Counted from the stretch's first letter, positions 56,601-64,000 are shown. The stretch: 64,000 bases of DNA from an uncultured Acidobacteriia bacterium (GCA_903851195.1 CAINNJ010000010.1:88564-152563), one strand, 5' to 3'. Numbers and translations are program-made. Notes: generated by a model from the letters alone, not told the origin.

Positions 56601-57104
56601 GGCCGCCTGCGCGGCAGGCTGGAAGTTTGTTGTGACGCCCGGGCTCAGAGCGACAAGGCTGAAGAAGTTGCGGCCGTTCAGCGGCAGTTCCGTGATTCGT
56701 TTTTCTTCGATCACGGTGCCGACGGTAGCGTTCTCCGTGGTCAGCAGTTCCCCGGACGCGCTGACTTCGATGGTCTGCGTGGCCTGTCCGACCGCAAGCG
56801 TGAAATCGATACGCGCCGTCTGCTGCACCTGCAGTTCAATGCCTGTCTTCACCACGGTTTCAAAGCCAGGCACCGCGACCTTCACCTGATACGTTCCCGG
56901 CGAGAGATCGGGAAAACTGTAGATGCCCGCCGGATTTGTCACGGTGGCTCGCGCCACATTGGTGGCCGTGTTCGTCGCCGTGACAGGCGCATTGGCGGCT
57001 ACGGCGCCGCTGGGGTCTTTCACTTCACCGGTGATCTCTCCCGAGGTCTGCGCCTCGAGAGCAACGGGAAGGCACAGCGCCATTACAAGCAGTAAACGTC
57101 GCAT
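53682..57104 (-). CDS. Oar-like TonB-dependent outer-membrane receptor
   Basis: 1140 residues. Signal peptide, then a carboxypeptidase-regulatory-like domain (GEITGEVKDPSGAVAANAPVTATNTAT ... YSFPDLSPGTYQVKVAVPGFE), a TonB plug (ITELPLNGRNFFSLVALSPG), and a long beta-barrel ending in IQFALKYNF with a C-terminal Phe. The length and arrangement match acidobacterial Oar/SusC-like receptors, which are numerous in such genomes and linked to uptake of large carbohydrates. The ATG at 57104 is preferred (AGGTGA upstream). It is divergent from a small exported protein gene. Confidence 0.88.
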   Translation of the reverse strand: MRRLLLVMALCLPVALEAQTSGEITGEVKDPSGAVAANAPVTATNTATNVARATVTNPAGIYSFPDLSPGTYQVKVAVPGFETVVKTGIELQVQQTARIDFTLAVGQATQTIEVSASGELLTTENATVGTVIEEKRITELPLNGRNFFSLVALSPGVTTNFQPAAQAANRQGGTRAGLTMSLAGARATWSNYTLDGITNTDVNFNLYVLLPSVDAIQEFKVQSGIYPAEFGREAGQVNVSTKPGTNGYHGTVFDFLRNDKLDAANYDFNNTHPPKSPFRQNQYGYTLGGPIQIPKVFDGKNRLFFMSNYEGFKSRTTTFNTATTMTDRMRNGDFSVDPVTGIGVATSLQDAMTRVTQPSGQVTSTPFPGNIIPASRFDKNSVFLMSKFFPLPNITQQTKGLPLNNYQYATSSPVDKDQVTERIDFNERSNSQWFGRYSWTDESQISPGLTTDGSTLYTRASQWVIANTRILSSTKVNEARFGYNSLFNVIGQQLAGVEDVDAEIGVPFKITDKSSWGIPNISLNNNLSGFGNATSSPFTINNKTFQGVDNFSWIIGKHSLRMGGEYRYNKFPQQGNEFPRGQFFFQGNYTATNSATNSQSGGYAGADLLLGYSNRVDIAVALAQGDFRNHEWAGYLDDTWKILPHLTITAGLRWEVDLPFLDVSGHEVNVQLNQSLPATGFVSDLTKHPVVVRTGSGNFYDGLDFRYTPNQVGAPPLQVARDGRLGDRLIKSDYNNFAPRFGVAFSPNDKWSIRTGFGVFFSQESKNSIFDLNRGLGGRASVIPSDTIHTPTIGYTNFLSASALPVNVTAGLLWGASYNLPTTYTMNYLFNVQRLLGKATTIEMGYNGSQSRKLALLTNQDAPLPGNGPVIKRSPYPEISGLQFLSDDGVGNYNNFTTKVSQRFGTGLTTLFSYTWSRALDDASAIRGPGNEFAPENSLCRHCDYGPSTFNIPQRFVASVLYSLPFGKGQRFLNQGGVINQVVGGWQLSGIGTAQSGQPIDTTGWDAAGTNFNPSSNRLDCVAGVSQVLPNPTANFWLNPAAFANPLTGTYGNCGRNNLRGPKQVNFDFSTIKDFRVTERQALQFRMEMFNAVNHVELGSPNASWGNSNPAPSAPSASFGQIRSTATRMRQIQFALKYNF

Positions 57105-57242
57105 GGTCGATTCTTCACCTTTACGAAACAAGTGCCCATGAACCTATCACGACGGGATGTCGGGTGCAACGGGGTAGGAGGCGCGAATATGTTGAAAACA
57201 GGTTTGTTACAAGTGGCACGCGGGATGCTCCGAATCGCAGAG

Positions 57243-57713
57243 ATGAGATTGCGACTCACACGAACAACCACTATTCTTTTCCTGTTCTTCCTCTTCCTGT
57301 TCCCCGCCTCTGCGCCGGCCCTGCCCGCGCAGCCGGAAGCGCCGGGCAAAAGCATGACGAAGCCCCACAATCACCGCTACACAATCGTCCTGCCCGATCC
57401 GCCGAAAGACCGGAATGCCGGCCAAAAGGTTTCCGGCGCTCTGGTCAGGAAACTGGCCCAGCGCCGGTTCCTTCGCGTCCGGCAACTCGACGTGCAGTGT
57501 TGCGCGCTGCAACTCGAGATTCTTAGCGCCACGCCTTCGTCGCTGAAAGCCCGGATCACGCTGCTCGACGTCGACAAGCAAAACGTCTTTTCGAAGGAGT
57601 TTGAAGGCGCTGCCTCCGGAAACGGACGCAACGCGATGACCAGCGCGGCCGAGGCTCTTGCGACTCAAGCCGTGGCCGACGGCGATTTCCTGAAAGCGCT
57701 GGCGGGCAGCTAA
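57243..57713 (+). CDS. Small exported protein of unknown function
   Basis: 156 residues from the chosen ATG, which begins a signal peptide (TTTILFLFFLFLFPASAPALPAQP). Longer frames to 57132 add no similarity and would overlap the receptor promoter. The mature part has mixed strand/helix pattern (YTIVLPDPP, LVRKLAQRRFLRVRQLDVQCCALQLEILSATPSSLKARITLLDVDKQNVFSKEFEG) suggestive of a compact periplasmic domain. A CC pair is present. No family recognised. Confidence 0.55.
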   Translation: MRLRLTRTTTILFLFFLFLFPASAPALPAQPEAPGKSMTKPHNHRYTIVLPDPPKDRNAGQKVSGALVRKLAQRRFLRVRQLDVQCCALQLEILSATPSSLKARITLLDVDKQNVFSKEFEGAASGNGRNAMTSAAEALATQAVADGDFLKALAGS

Positions 57714-57751
57714 GCTAAAGCTTCCGCCGGAATCCGCGCCGAATCGACTGA

Positions 57752-58132
57752 ATGCCCACGACACTCCGAAACTTCTCACTCGTCTTTGCCGCAGTGTTCT
57801 TCACGGGCGCCGGCTTCCTGCACTTCGTCCGGCCCGCGCCGTACCTGAAGATCATGCCGCCTTACCTGCCATGGCACCGCGCGCTGGTCTATCTCAGCGG
57901 AGCGGCGGAGATCGCCGGAGGCCTCGGCCTGCTGATTCCGGGGCTTCGGAAACCCGCGGCGTGGGGGCTGGTGGCGTTGCTGATCGCCGTTTTTCCGGCC
58001 AATGTCTACATGGCCACGGACCACATCCAGATGACGGTCCGTCCGATGCCGGCGTGGGTCGCGTGGGCGCGGCTTCCTCTGCAGGGTCTGCTGATCTGGT
58101 GGATTGCCTCTATCGCGCGATCCGCACGGTGA
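57752..58132 (+). CDS. DoxX family membrane protein
   Basis: 126 residues with four membrane helices. FTGAGFLHFVRPAPYLKIMPPYLPWHRALVYLSGAAEIAGGLGLLIPGLRKPAAWGL is the DoxX/YfhH-type pattern (GxxHF near the N-terminus, G-AE-GG in the second helix). DoxX relatives interact with superoxide dismutase and thiol systems in mycobacteria; the role here is unknown. It overlaps the convergent OsmC gene by 23 bases. Confidence 0.82.
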   Translation: MPTTLRNFSLVFAAVFFTGAGFLHFVRPAPYLKIMPPYLPWHRALVYLSGAAEIAGGLGLLIPGLRKPAAWGLVALLIAVFPANVYMATDHIQMTVRPMPAWVAWARLPLQGLLIWWIASIARSAR

Positions 58133-58502
58133 GGTCGAGTTTGCCCTGCAGCGTGTTGATCATGATGCAACCGCGGGCGGCGATTTCGACCAGTTTTTCG
58201 AGAACGTCCCGGTCCACATTTGCCGCGCCGACCGCGAGATCCAGACCGGTGAAGCGCGCCGGGGTGCCCTCAAGAGCGGCGGTGACTTCCAGTTGCAGGC
58301 CGTCGATCACCGTATCGCGCGCTTTCATGGCGGCGATGAGGTTACTCATCAAGCAACCGCCCACGGAGGCGAGGAACAGCTCTCCGCCCATGGGGCCGGT
58401 GTCGCCGCCGCCTTTTTCCACGGGACGATCGATGGTCACGCGGTGTTGCCGGATGGCCGCTTCGGTGGCGGAACCGCTTGTGTGTCGCAGTGCGATGGTC
58501 AT
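58110..58502 (-). CDS. OsmC family peroxiredoxin-like protein
   Basis: 130-residue OsmC/Ohr-fold protein. The first catalytic-type cysteine is in LASVGGCLMSNLIAAMKARD and the second in ARGCIMINTLQGKLDL, both at the expected spacing. The family reduces organic hydroperoxides or thiol-linked metabolites. Residue GGGDTGPMGGELFLASVGGC is the usual lead-in to the first Cys. Its neighbour is a DoxX protein, convergent. Confidence 0.87.
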   Translation of the reverse strand: MTIALRHTSGSATEAAIRQHRVTIDRPVEKGGGDTGPMGGELFLASVGGCLMSNLIAAMKARDTVIDGLQLEVTAALEGTPARFTGLDLAVGAANVDRDVLEKLVEIAARGCIMINTLQGKLDLTVRIAR

Positions 58503-58640
58503 TTCATTCCTTACGATATACCGTTAGAATTCCGATGGCTTCGCGGCTGCTGCGGCCGTTTTTTGAAGGGTCGCGGGAGCCGCCGCGCGCGAAACAGCGG
58601 CGGGCCATATGATGGTGGTCATCGCCGGACGTCATTCAAC

Positions 58641-59858
58641 ATGAAACTTAACCGAATCCTGCTTCCCGCACTGGCTTTCAGCGCGGCCCTGTGCACTGCG
58701 CAAACGAAAACGCTGGACATGTATTTCATCGATGTGGAGGGCGGTCACGCTTCCCTTTACGTCTCTCCTTCCGGGGAATCGATGCTGATCGATACGGGCA
58801 GTCCGGGGGCGCGCGACGTGGACCGCATGATGGAGGTGATCACGGGCGCCGGGCTGAAGCAGCTGGATTATATGGTGCTGAGCCACTATCACAGCGACCA
58901 TGTGGGCGGGCTGGAAGAACTGGCGAAACGGATTCCGATCAAGCACTTTATCGATCATGGGGAGTCGGTGGAGCCGCGGGAGCAGGTGCCGGGTTTCCAG
59001 AAGATGTATGCGGAACTTTACAGTAAGATCCCGCGCACGGTGGTGAAGCCGGGGGACAAGATTCCGGTGGCGGGATTGAATGTGGTTGTGGCGACTTCCG
59101 CTGCGAAAGTGCTGAAGACGCCGATGGCCGGAGCGCCGGGGGCGGGGAAGCCGAATCCGGAGTGCGCGACGTTTACACCGCGGGATGAGTCGCGGGTGGA
59201 TCCGGATAATCCGCAGTCGGTGGGGCTGGTGATTTCTCTGGGGAAATTCCGGCATGTGAATCTGGCGGATTTTACGTGGAATGTGGAAAAAGATCTGATG
59301 TGTCCTAATAATCCGATCGGGACGGTGGATCTGTATCTGACGTCGCATCACGGGATCGATCAGTCGGGGTCGCCGGCGCTGGTGCATGCGCTGCAGCCGC
59401 GGGTTGCGGTGATGCATAACTCGGCGCGGAAGGGCGGGGCGGTGCAGACGATGCAGACGCTGCGGACGTCGCCGGGGCTGGAGGATATCTGGCAGCTGCA
59501 CTGGGCTTACGCGGCGGGAATCGAGCACAACGCGCCGGGGGTGTTCATCGCGAATCTGGAGGAACCAGCGGTGCTGGCGAATGCGCTGACGAATCCTCCG
59601 CCGACTTTTGGACAGGGCCGCGGGCCGGGCGGACCCCCTCCGGCTGGCGCGGCTCCTGGTGCAGGTGGCGCTGCAGGGGCGGGTGGACCTCCGGCCGGCG
59701 GGCCTCCTTCCGGCGCGCCACGGGGCGGTGGCGGCGGGCGCGGGCCGGGACATACGGGGCCCGCGTTCCTGATTCAGGTTTCGGCGGCGGCGGATGGTTC
59801 GTTTACGGTGACGAATACGCGGAACGGCTTCAGTAAGAAGTACGCGGCGCGGAAATAG
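58641..59858 (+). CDS. Exported metallo-beta-lactamase-fold hydrolase with Gly/Pro-rich insert
   Basis: 405 residues with a signal peptide (ALCTAQT). MBL fold: YFIDVEGGHASLYVSPSGESMLIDTGSPGA, metal motif LSHYHSDHVGG (HxHxDH), and later LTSHHGIDQSG with a histidine. The layout resembles ComEC-C-terminal-like or competence-type MBL proteins that are secreted in acidobacteria. Residues about 330-375 are a low-complexity Gly/Pro/Ala insert (repeated GGPPxG), then a terminal beta strand. The sequence uses many G-ending codons, unlike genes before 57 kb on this strand. A strong hairpin follows the stop. Confidence 0.85.
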   Translation: MKLNRILLPALAFSAALCTAQTKTLDMYFIDVEGGHASLYVSPSGESMLIDTGSPGARDVDRMMEVITGAGLKQLDYMVLSHYHSDHVGGLEELAKRIPIKHFIDHGESVEPREQVPGFQKMYAELYSKIPRTVVKPGDKIPVAGLNVVVATSAAKVLKTPMAGAPGAGKPNPECATFTPRDESRVDPDNPQSVGLVISLGKFRHVNLADFTWNVEKDLMCPNNPIGTVDLYLTSHHGIDQSGSPALVHALQPRVAVMHNSARKGGAVQTMQTLRTSPGLEDIWQLHWAYAAGIEHNAPGVFIANLEEPAVLANALTNPPPTFGQGRGPGGPPPAGAAPGAGGAAGAGGPPAGGPPSGAPRGGGGGRGPGHTGPAFLIQVSAAADGSFTVTNTRNGFSKKYAARK

Positions 59859-60541
59859 AGTGTTGAAGGGCCAGGGTTTCGCGGGGGCGAAACCCTGGTT
59901 TGAGTTCGGGGGATGGGGCCGAAATATGCGAATTTCAAAGATCCGGCGGCTGGAGGCCCTTCCGGGCACAGCGGCTATGGATGAACTTCAGCGCGCCGCT
60001 TTATCGGGCGCCGCGAAGTAAAAACATCAAAAACATTGGAAAATCTGGGTTCCTTCGGCAGAATTGCATTTTTTTCGCCTCTTCCCCGGCGAACGAGCGC
60101 GGGGGGGCGGAAGCGGCGGTTTTCGGGAGCGCGATTCTGTTTGTTCATCGACGACCCGATTGTGGCGCAGGCGGGTTGTGGAAACACGCTGGCAGCCGGG
60201 GCAGTTGGGCGCGGAGCGGTTTATTTTCAGCGGGTTGGGCGGGAAAAATAAATCCGGATTCACTGTGAACGGCTTTGTGGATTTCAGGAGCAGAGCTATA
60301 CGCAATTCTATTCGGTTAACGAATTGGCGGATTTGACTGACAGGCTGCGGGATTTCTGCGGGAGTCTGACTCCGCGACTTCCTTCTGGCTGCACCCGTCA
60401 GACTGCCAGGACAGTAGACTGCCAAAAAGCACTGGAGCCGGGGCGACGCGACCCCGATTCCGGATAACATGGGCCATGCGGCCCGGAGTTTCGCTCCGTG
60501 GCCGCTCCATCCTTCCACACCTTTACAGGAGAGAAGTGCCC
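59859..60541. other. 683-base non-coding interval
   Basis: The longest gene-free stretch in the window. It holds the hairpin at 59871-59898, an AT-richer core (60010-60075), a GC-rich tract with a run of G, and, at 60340-60440, several copies of CTGAC/GTCAG and AGACTGCC with a short hairpin (GGAGTC-T-GACTCC). Two 7-of-9 matches to a DnaA box occur (60177-60185 and 60276-60284). No tRNA or known riboswitch was recognised. Short open frames here have no family features. Confidence 0.5.
59871..59898 (+). terminator. Strong hairpin after the metallo-beta-lactamase-fold gene
   Basis: A perfect 12-bp stem (ccagggtttcgc with gcgaaaccctgg) closes a GGGG loop 12 bases after the stop, and is followed by a short T run (TTTGAG). 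A Rho-independent terminator is likely. Confidence 0.7.
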
Positions 60542-61783
60542 ATGCGAGTGTTGCTTTCGACGATCGGGTCCCGCGGCGATGTCCAGCCAATGGTTGCGCT
60601 GGCATTGAAGCTGAGAGAAATGGGGCAGGAGGCGCGGATCTGCGCTCCGCCGGACTTTCGCGAGTGGATCGGGGAACTCGGGATTTCGTTCGTGCCGGTC
60701 GGACCTGCGGTGCGGCAAACCGCGGCTCCGCAGCCCTCCGTCGCTCCGCCAGCGACCCCGCAGACTCCGCCAACGCCCGAACAGTTCCAAAAGCTGATGG
60801 AGGATACGGTCGCCGGGCAGTTCGAGGCGATCGCGCCGGCGGCACGGGACTGTGACGTGCTGGTGGCGGGCATGTCTCTGCAATTCGCCCTGCACTCGAT
60901 TGCCGAGCAGATGGGAGTCCCCTACGTTTACACGGCGTGGTGTCCCGTCACGCTCCCTTCCCCGCACCATGCCCCGCCACCGTTGCCGGCGCGGGTCCAA
61001 CCGGCGGCCGGCACGGCCGATAACCCGACACTCTGGGCGCAAGAGGCGAAACGCTGGAACGATTACTGGGCCGCGGCGATCAACTCGCATCGCGCGGCGG
61101 CGGGTCTGGCGCCGATCCCGGATGTCCGGAACCACATTATGACGGACCGGCCGTGGCTGGCCGCCGATGCGACGCTGGCACCCTGGGCCGAGACCACGGG
61201 CCTTGAAATCTTCCAGACGGGCGCCTGGCTGCCTTTGGACGAGAGGCCGCTTTCCGCAGAACTGGAGGCGTTTCTCGACGCGGGCGAGCCGCCGGTCTAC
61301 TTCGGCTTCGGCAGCATGCGCGCTCCGCGGGATGTGAGCCAGGCCATTGTCGGCGCGGCGCGCGAGGTTGGCCGCCGGGCGATCATTTCGGGCGGGTGGG
61401 GCGGCGTGACCGTGCCGGACGAAGGCGGTTGCCTTTGCATCGGGGAGGCCAATCTGCAGTCGCTGTTCCGGCGGGTGGCCGCGGTGGTGCATCACGGCGG
61501 CGCGGGGACGACTACGGTGGCGGCATTGGCGGGAGCGCCGCAGGTTGTCGTGCCGCAGATTTACGATCAGCACTACTGGGCGGGGCGGGTCCGGCAGTTG
61601 GGGATCGGAAGAGCGCATGCGCCGGGCGCGCCCACGGCCGAATCGCTGACGGAGGCGCTTCAGCGCACGCTGCAGCCGGGGGTGGCCGTGCGCGCCCGCG
61701 AGGTGGGCGCGTTGGTGCGGACCGATGGCGCGGAGATGGCGGCGCGGCGGCTGATCGAGATCGCTGGTGCGGGGCGGAGCTAA
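60542..61783 (+). CDS. UGT/MGT-type (GT1) glycosyltransferase
   Basis: 413 residues with a GT-B fold. The N-terminal domain begins VLLSTIGSRGDVQPMVALALKLREMGQEARICAPPDF, the sterol-glucosyltransferase/rhamnosyltransferase-like start. The donor-binding C-terminal domain has PPVYFGFGSM and the signature VVHHGGAGTTTVAALAGAPQVVVPQIYDQHYWAGRV. It probably glycosylates a lipid or small hydrophobic acceptor with a UDP or TDP sugar. A Pro-rich insert at residues 60-80 is unusual. ACAGGAGAG precedes the ATG. The following winged-helix gene starts 8 bases after the stop. Confidence 0.88.
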   Translation: MRVLLSTIGSRGDVQPMVALALKLREMGQEARICAPPDFREWIGELGISFVPVGPAVRQTAAPQPSVAPPATPQTPPTPEQFQKLMEDTVAGQFEAIAPAARDCDVLVAGMSLQFALHSIAEQMGVPYVYTAWCPVTLPSPHHAPPPLPARVQPAAGTADNPTLWAQEAKRWNDYWAAAINSHRAAAGLAPIPDVRNHIMTDRPWLAADATLAPWAETTGLEIFQTGAWLPLDERPLSAELEAFLDAGEPPVYFGFGSMRAPRDVSQAIVGAAREVGRRAIISGGWGGVTVPDEGGCLCIGEANLQSLFRRVAAVVHHGGAGTTTVAALAGAPQVVVPQIYDQHYWAGRVRQLGIGRAHAPGAPTAESLTEALQRTLQPGVAVRAREVGALVRTDGAEMAARRLIEIAGAGRS

Positions 61784-61790
61784 AACGAAC

Positions 61791-62852
61791 ATGGCGCGCA
61801 GGAGACCGGCGCCTGAGCTGTCGCGGGAGCAGATCCTGGGCTTCCGGCGCCGGGTGGGTTTGCTGGAGGAGCGTGTCCCGGTGAGCGGGGAGTCGCTGCG
61901 GCGGGCGGCGTGGGCGGGTTTGCAGGATTCGGCGCCGCGGGCTGCGCTGCTGTCGCTTCATGCGCGGGTCCAGGGGACCGGTGAGGGGCGTTGGGAAGAT
62001 CCGTCTTTGCTTCAACTCTGTCTGGTTCAACTCTGTCTGGTTCAACTCTGGGGGCCGCGCTTCAGCGACTACGTGGTGGCGGCGGAAGACCTGCCGGTCT
62101 TCTCGCTGGGGCGGATGCCGGAGGACGCGCGCCGCCGGGCCCGGGCGGAGGATACGGCAGCGCGTCTGCAGGCGTTTCTCGCGGGGCGGCGGATGCCGTT
62201 CGGTCTGGCCGGTCGCGGGATGGGCGTGGCGCCGAACAGCCTGCGGTACGCGGCGCCGACGGGGACTGTCCTGATCCGCTGGGATGGCGCGCGGCAGCCC
62301 GTGGTGTGGAGTGTGCCTGCGCCGGGGATGGACCCGCGGGAAGCGCGGTGGGAACTGGCGCGGCGCTACCTGCATGTTTTCGGACCGGCCACTCCGGCGG
62401 GGTTTGCGCGCTGGGCGGGGGTCGGGCGGACGGAAGCGAGGCTGGCCTTCGAGGGACTGGCCAGTGAAGTAATGCCGGTGCGGACGCCGGTGGGCGAGGC
62501 ATGGATCTTGTCGGACGACGAGCCGCTGTTGCGCCGGCGGCCGGGGAATAGTTCGGGGACGCGGTTGCTGCCGAGCGGCGATGCGTATTTCCTGCTGTGG
62601 GGCGCGGACCGGGAACTGCTTGTGCCGGATGCAGCACGGCGGGCGGAGTTGTGGACGACCCGGGTGTGGCCCGGGGCGGTGCTGGTGAACGGGGAGGTGG
62701 CCGGGGTGTGGCGGCGGGCGGGAGCCGAGGTTTCGATCGGACTTTGGCGGGGGCTGTCCGCCAGGGAGTGGGAGGCGGTGGAGGCAGAGGCTTTGGCGCT
62801 GCCGCTGCCTGGGGTGAAGGGTTCGATTTCGGTGCGGCGGAAGCAGGATTAG
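61791..62852 (+). CDS. Winged-helix DNA-binding domain protein (AlkZ/YcaQ-related, HTH_42)
   Basis: 353 residues of the HTH_42 family that includes the AlkZ/YcaQ DNA glycosylases. It shows three winged-helix-like units, LWGPRFSDYVVAAEDLPVFSLGRMP, an RRYLHVFGPATPAGFARWAGVGRTEARLAFEGL block and SRGTRLLPSGDAYFLLWG-like region with GNSSGTRLLPSGDAY, and a late VLVNGEVAGVWRR. The QxQ catalytic pair of AlkZ was not identified, so enzyme activity is unproved. An in-frame 15-bp tandem repeat inserts LCLVQ copies near residue 75. It follows the glycosyltransferase closely. Confidence 0.75.
   Translation: MARRRPAPELSREQILGFRRRVGLLEERVPVSGESLRRAAWAGLQDSAPRAALLSLHARVQGTGEGRWEDPSLLQLCLVQLCLVQLWGPRFSDYVVAAEDLPVFSLGRMPEDARRRARAEDTAARLQAFLAGRRMPFGLAGRGMGVAPNSLRYAAPTGTVLIRWDGARQPVVWSVPAPGMDPREARWELARRYLHVFGPATPAGFARWAGVGRTEARLAFEGLASEVMPVRTPVGEAWILSDDEPLLRRRPGNSSGTRLLPSGDAYFLLWGADRELLVPDAARRAELWTTRVWPGAVLVNGEVAGVWRRAGAEVSIGLWRGLSAREWEAVEAEALALPLPGVKGSISVRRKQD
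62011..62050 (+). repeat. 15-bp in-frame tandem repeat in the winged-helix gene
   Basis: ttcaactctgtctgg occurs twice exactly (62011-62025, 62026-62040), followed by a partial third copy (ttcaactctg, 62041-62050). It encodes QLCLV-QLCLV-QLW. The frame is kept. Confidence 0.9.
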
Positions 62853-62880
62853 CGGAATCGTAACCGAATACTGCGGTCAT

Positions 62881-62959
62881 GATTTTACGTCGAATTCTTT
62901 GTCAGCCACATATCAGAAGACCACAACCCACGAAGCCTGTGATCGTCGATCGTAAAATC
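62881..62959. repeat. 9-bp inverted repeat flanking a 61-base spacer
   Basis: GATTTTACG (62881-62889) and CGTAAAATC (62951-62959) are perfect inverted copies in the 193-base gap before the sulfatase gene; CACAACC (62922-62928) and GGTTGTG (62960-62966) form a second pair. They may be traces of a small element or inversion point; nothing else was recognised in this gap. Confidence 0.3.
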
Positions 62960-63045
62960 GGTTGTGTCTCCACGTTCGGGACTGGCGCGCGGTCCCGCCA
63001 AAGCTCGTTCATTCGTGATTGTCCGACAGACGCAGCCTCCAGGGG

Positions 63046-63903
63046 ATGAACCTCCTGGTTTTCATGACCGACCAGGAGCGGGCCATCCAGCATTTTCCGC
63101 CCGGCTGGGCCGAACAGAACCTGCCCGGCGAACAGCGCCTCAAAAAACATGGAATCTCCTTCGAGCGGGCTTTCTGCAGCGCCTGCATGTGTTCCCCCAG
63201 CCGCGCCACCTTTCTGACCGGCTATTTCCCCGCCCAGCATGGTGTGAAATACACGCTGGAGACTTACCTGAACGACCCGCAGCAGTGGCCGCAGGTCGAT
63301 CTGCCGCTCGACCTTCCGAACCTCGCCACGGTGATGGCTTCGGCGGGTTATTCGACTCCGTACCGGGGCAAGTGGCACGTGTCGAAGCCTCCGGCGCCCG
63401 CCGGAGTCAGTGACACGAAGGATCTGTGGACGCCCGAAGACGTGGACAAGTACGGCTTTCAGGGCTGGGGTCCGCCGGACGCCGGCCAGAGCCTGGAGCC
63501 CGGTGAGTTCGGTGGCGGCACGGCGAACAACGATGGACGCTTCATGGAATCGACAGTTTCGGATTCGCAGCCGGGCGACCCGTCGAGCGACACCGCCACG
63601 GTGCACGGTCAGCAGGGCGCCATCGCGTATCTGACTTCCCCGGAAGCCAAAGCAAAACCCTTCTCGCTTTTCCTCTCTCTCGTGAATCCGCACGATGTTC
63701 TCGCCTACCCCAAGGAAGCGGCGGATCCGGCGAACGGCTACAGCGATGCCTCGTGGACCGCGGGAAACCTTGGCCTGCCCGCAACGGTTGACGAAGATCT
63801 CGCCACCAAGCCGAAAGTGCAGGAAGAGTTTCGCGTGATGATGCCCGAGCGTCCTGGCGCGCTTCCCACGCCCGAAGACAAGCGCAACTACCGGAACTTT
63901 TGA
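63046..63903 (+). pseudogene. Sulfatase, C-terminally truncated
   Basis: Formylglycine-type sulfatase N-terminal domain: NLLVFMTDQERA with metal-binding Asp9, the catalytic signature C49-S-P-S-R53 in CMCSPSRATFLTG, YRGKWHVSK, and SLFLSLVNPHDVLAYP. Only about 285 residues are present; family members usually run to 450-550 and end in a second metal-binding and C-terminal subdomain, which is missing. The frame stops at TGA directly after NYRNF, where relatives continue with YxNL. A long hairpin begins 7 bases after the stop. No signal peptide is seen with the ATG at 63046. The gene is probably inactive. Confidence 0.7.
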
Positions 63904-63910
63904 GAAACCG

Positions 63911-63986
63911 CTCGGGTTGCAGCCGTCGGGCGCGGCTGAACGGGTGGTTGCTCGGCCTTACGGCGCCGCGCCCGACGGCTCCCGAG
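63911..63986. repeat. Long hairpin at the point where the sulfatase gene is cut
   Basis: A 15-bp perfect stem (gccgtcgggcgcggc at 63922-63936 with gccgcgcccgacggc at 63965-63979) is extended by ctcggg (63911-63916) and cccgag (63981-63986). The loop is 28 bases. It looks like a REP-like or miniature-element terminus; the right part is cut by the window edge. Confidence 0.6.
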
Positions 63987-64000
63987 CTTCTATGGCAACC

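Noticed and set aside
60177..60284. Replication origin suggested by DnaA-box-like sites and the composition switch nearby
   Set aside because: Only two 7-of-9 matches, no dnaA, dnaN or other origin neighbours, and the composition reverts within 5 kb. An origin is unlikely.

Overview
The window reads as chromosomal DNA of an Acidobacteriota member, most likely of the Solibacter/Bryobacter branch. This is an inference from gene content: GC-rich DNA, a VWFA-related acidobacterial protein, a GWxTD-domain protein, an Oar-like TonB-dependent receptor, planctomycete-type cytochrome (DUF1549/DUF1553) and DUF1501 pairs, DUF1080, DUF4159, exported sulfatases and a PEP-CTERM protein. No rRNA, tRNA, CRISPR array, integrase, prophage or complete insertion sequence was recognised.

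Layout. 0-8.9 kb is a housekeeping block: the end of a lipoprotein-sorting-like gene, dnaG-rpoD, a truncated haemoglobin, an Rpn/DUF4351-type nuclease-like gene, an exported esterase, rpsA and lipA. 9-27.3 kb is rich in exported proteins: VWFA protein, DUF1801 protein, exported HpaI-type aldolase, a cytochrome c/ankyrin/alpha-toroid fusion with DUF4159, an SDR plus Fe-S photolyase pair, a second SDR, DUF1080, then a minus-strand run TonB-like barrel -> cytochrome c/copper protein -> redoxin -> sulfatase-like TPR protein, and GWxTD. 27.4-31.8 kb holds an ArsS-type radical SAM gene with a disulfide oxidoreductase and a two-domain fused transferase, then a sterol-desaturase-like gene.

31.9-36.9 kb is lon-clpB. 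36.9-41.8 kb holds a secreted HELTE protein divergent from a PEP-CTERM protein, a GH16-like protein lacking its catalytic glutamates, and a two-component system. 42-48.5 kb holds hicAB, a membrane acyltransferase-like gene, a LolA-like pair, a fumarylacetoacetase-family hydrolase, an orphan nuoB and an IlvD/Edd dehydratase. 48.6-57.1 kb holds a DUF1549/1553-DUF1501 pair, a diguanylate cyclase and a large Oar-type receptor. 57.2-64 kb holds small stress proteins, a metallo-beta-lactamase-fold protein, a UGT-type glycosyltransferase, a winged-helix protein and a truncated sulfatase that stops beside a long hairpin at the window edge.

The main points for a second look are: a 16-bp tandem duplication that converts two overlapping transferase genes into one fused gene (30355-30386); the cytochrome/ankyrin/toroid fusion; the split redoxin/cytochrome/copper operon; the GH16-like protein and an SDR with lost catalytic residues; a segment of reversed strand composition (about 57.9-62.9 kb); and the hairpin-truncated sulfatase. 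No wholly new system was demonstrated.
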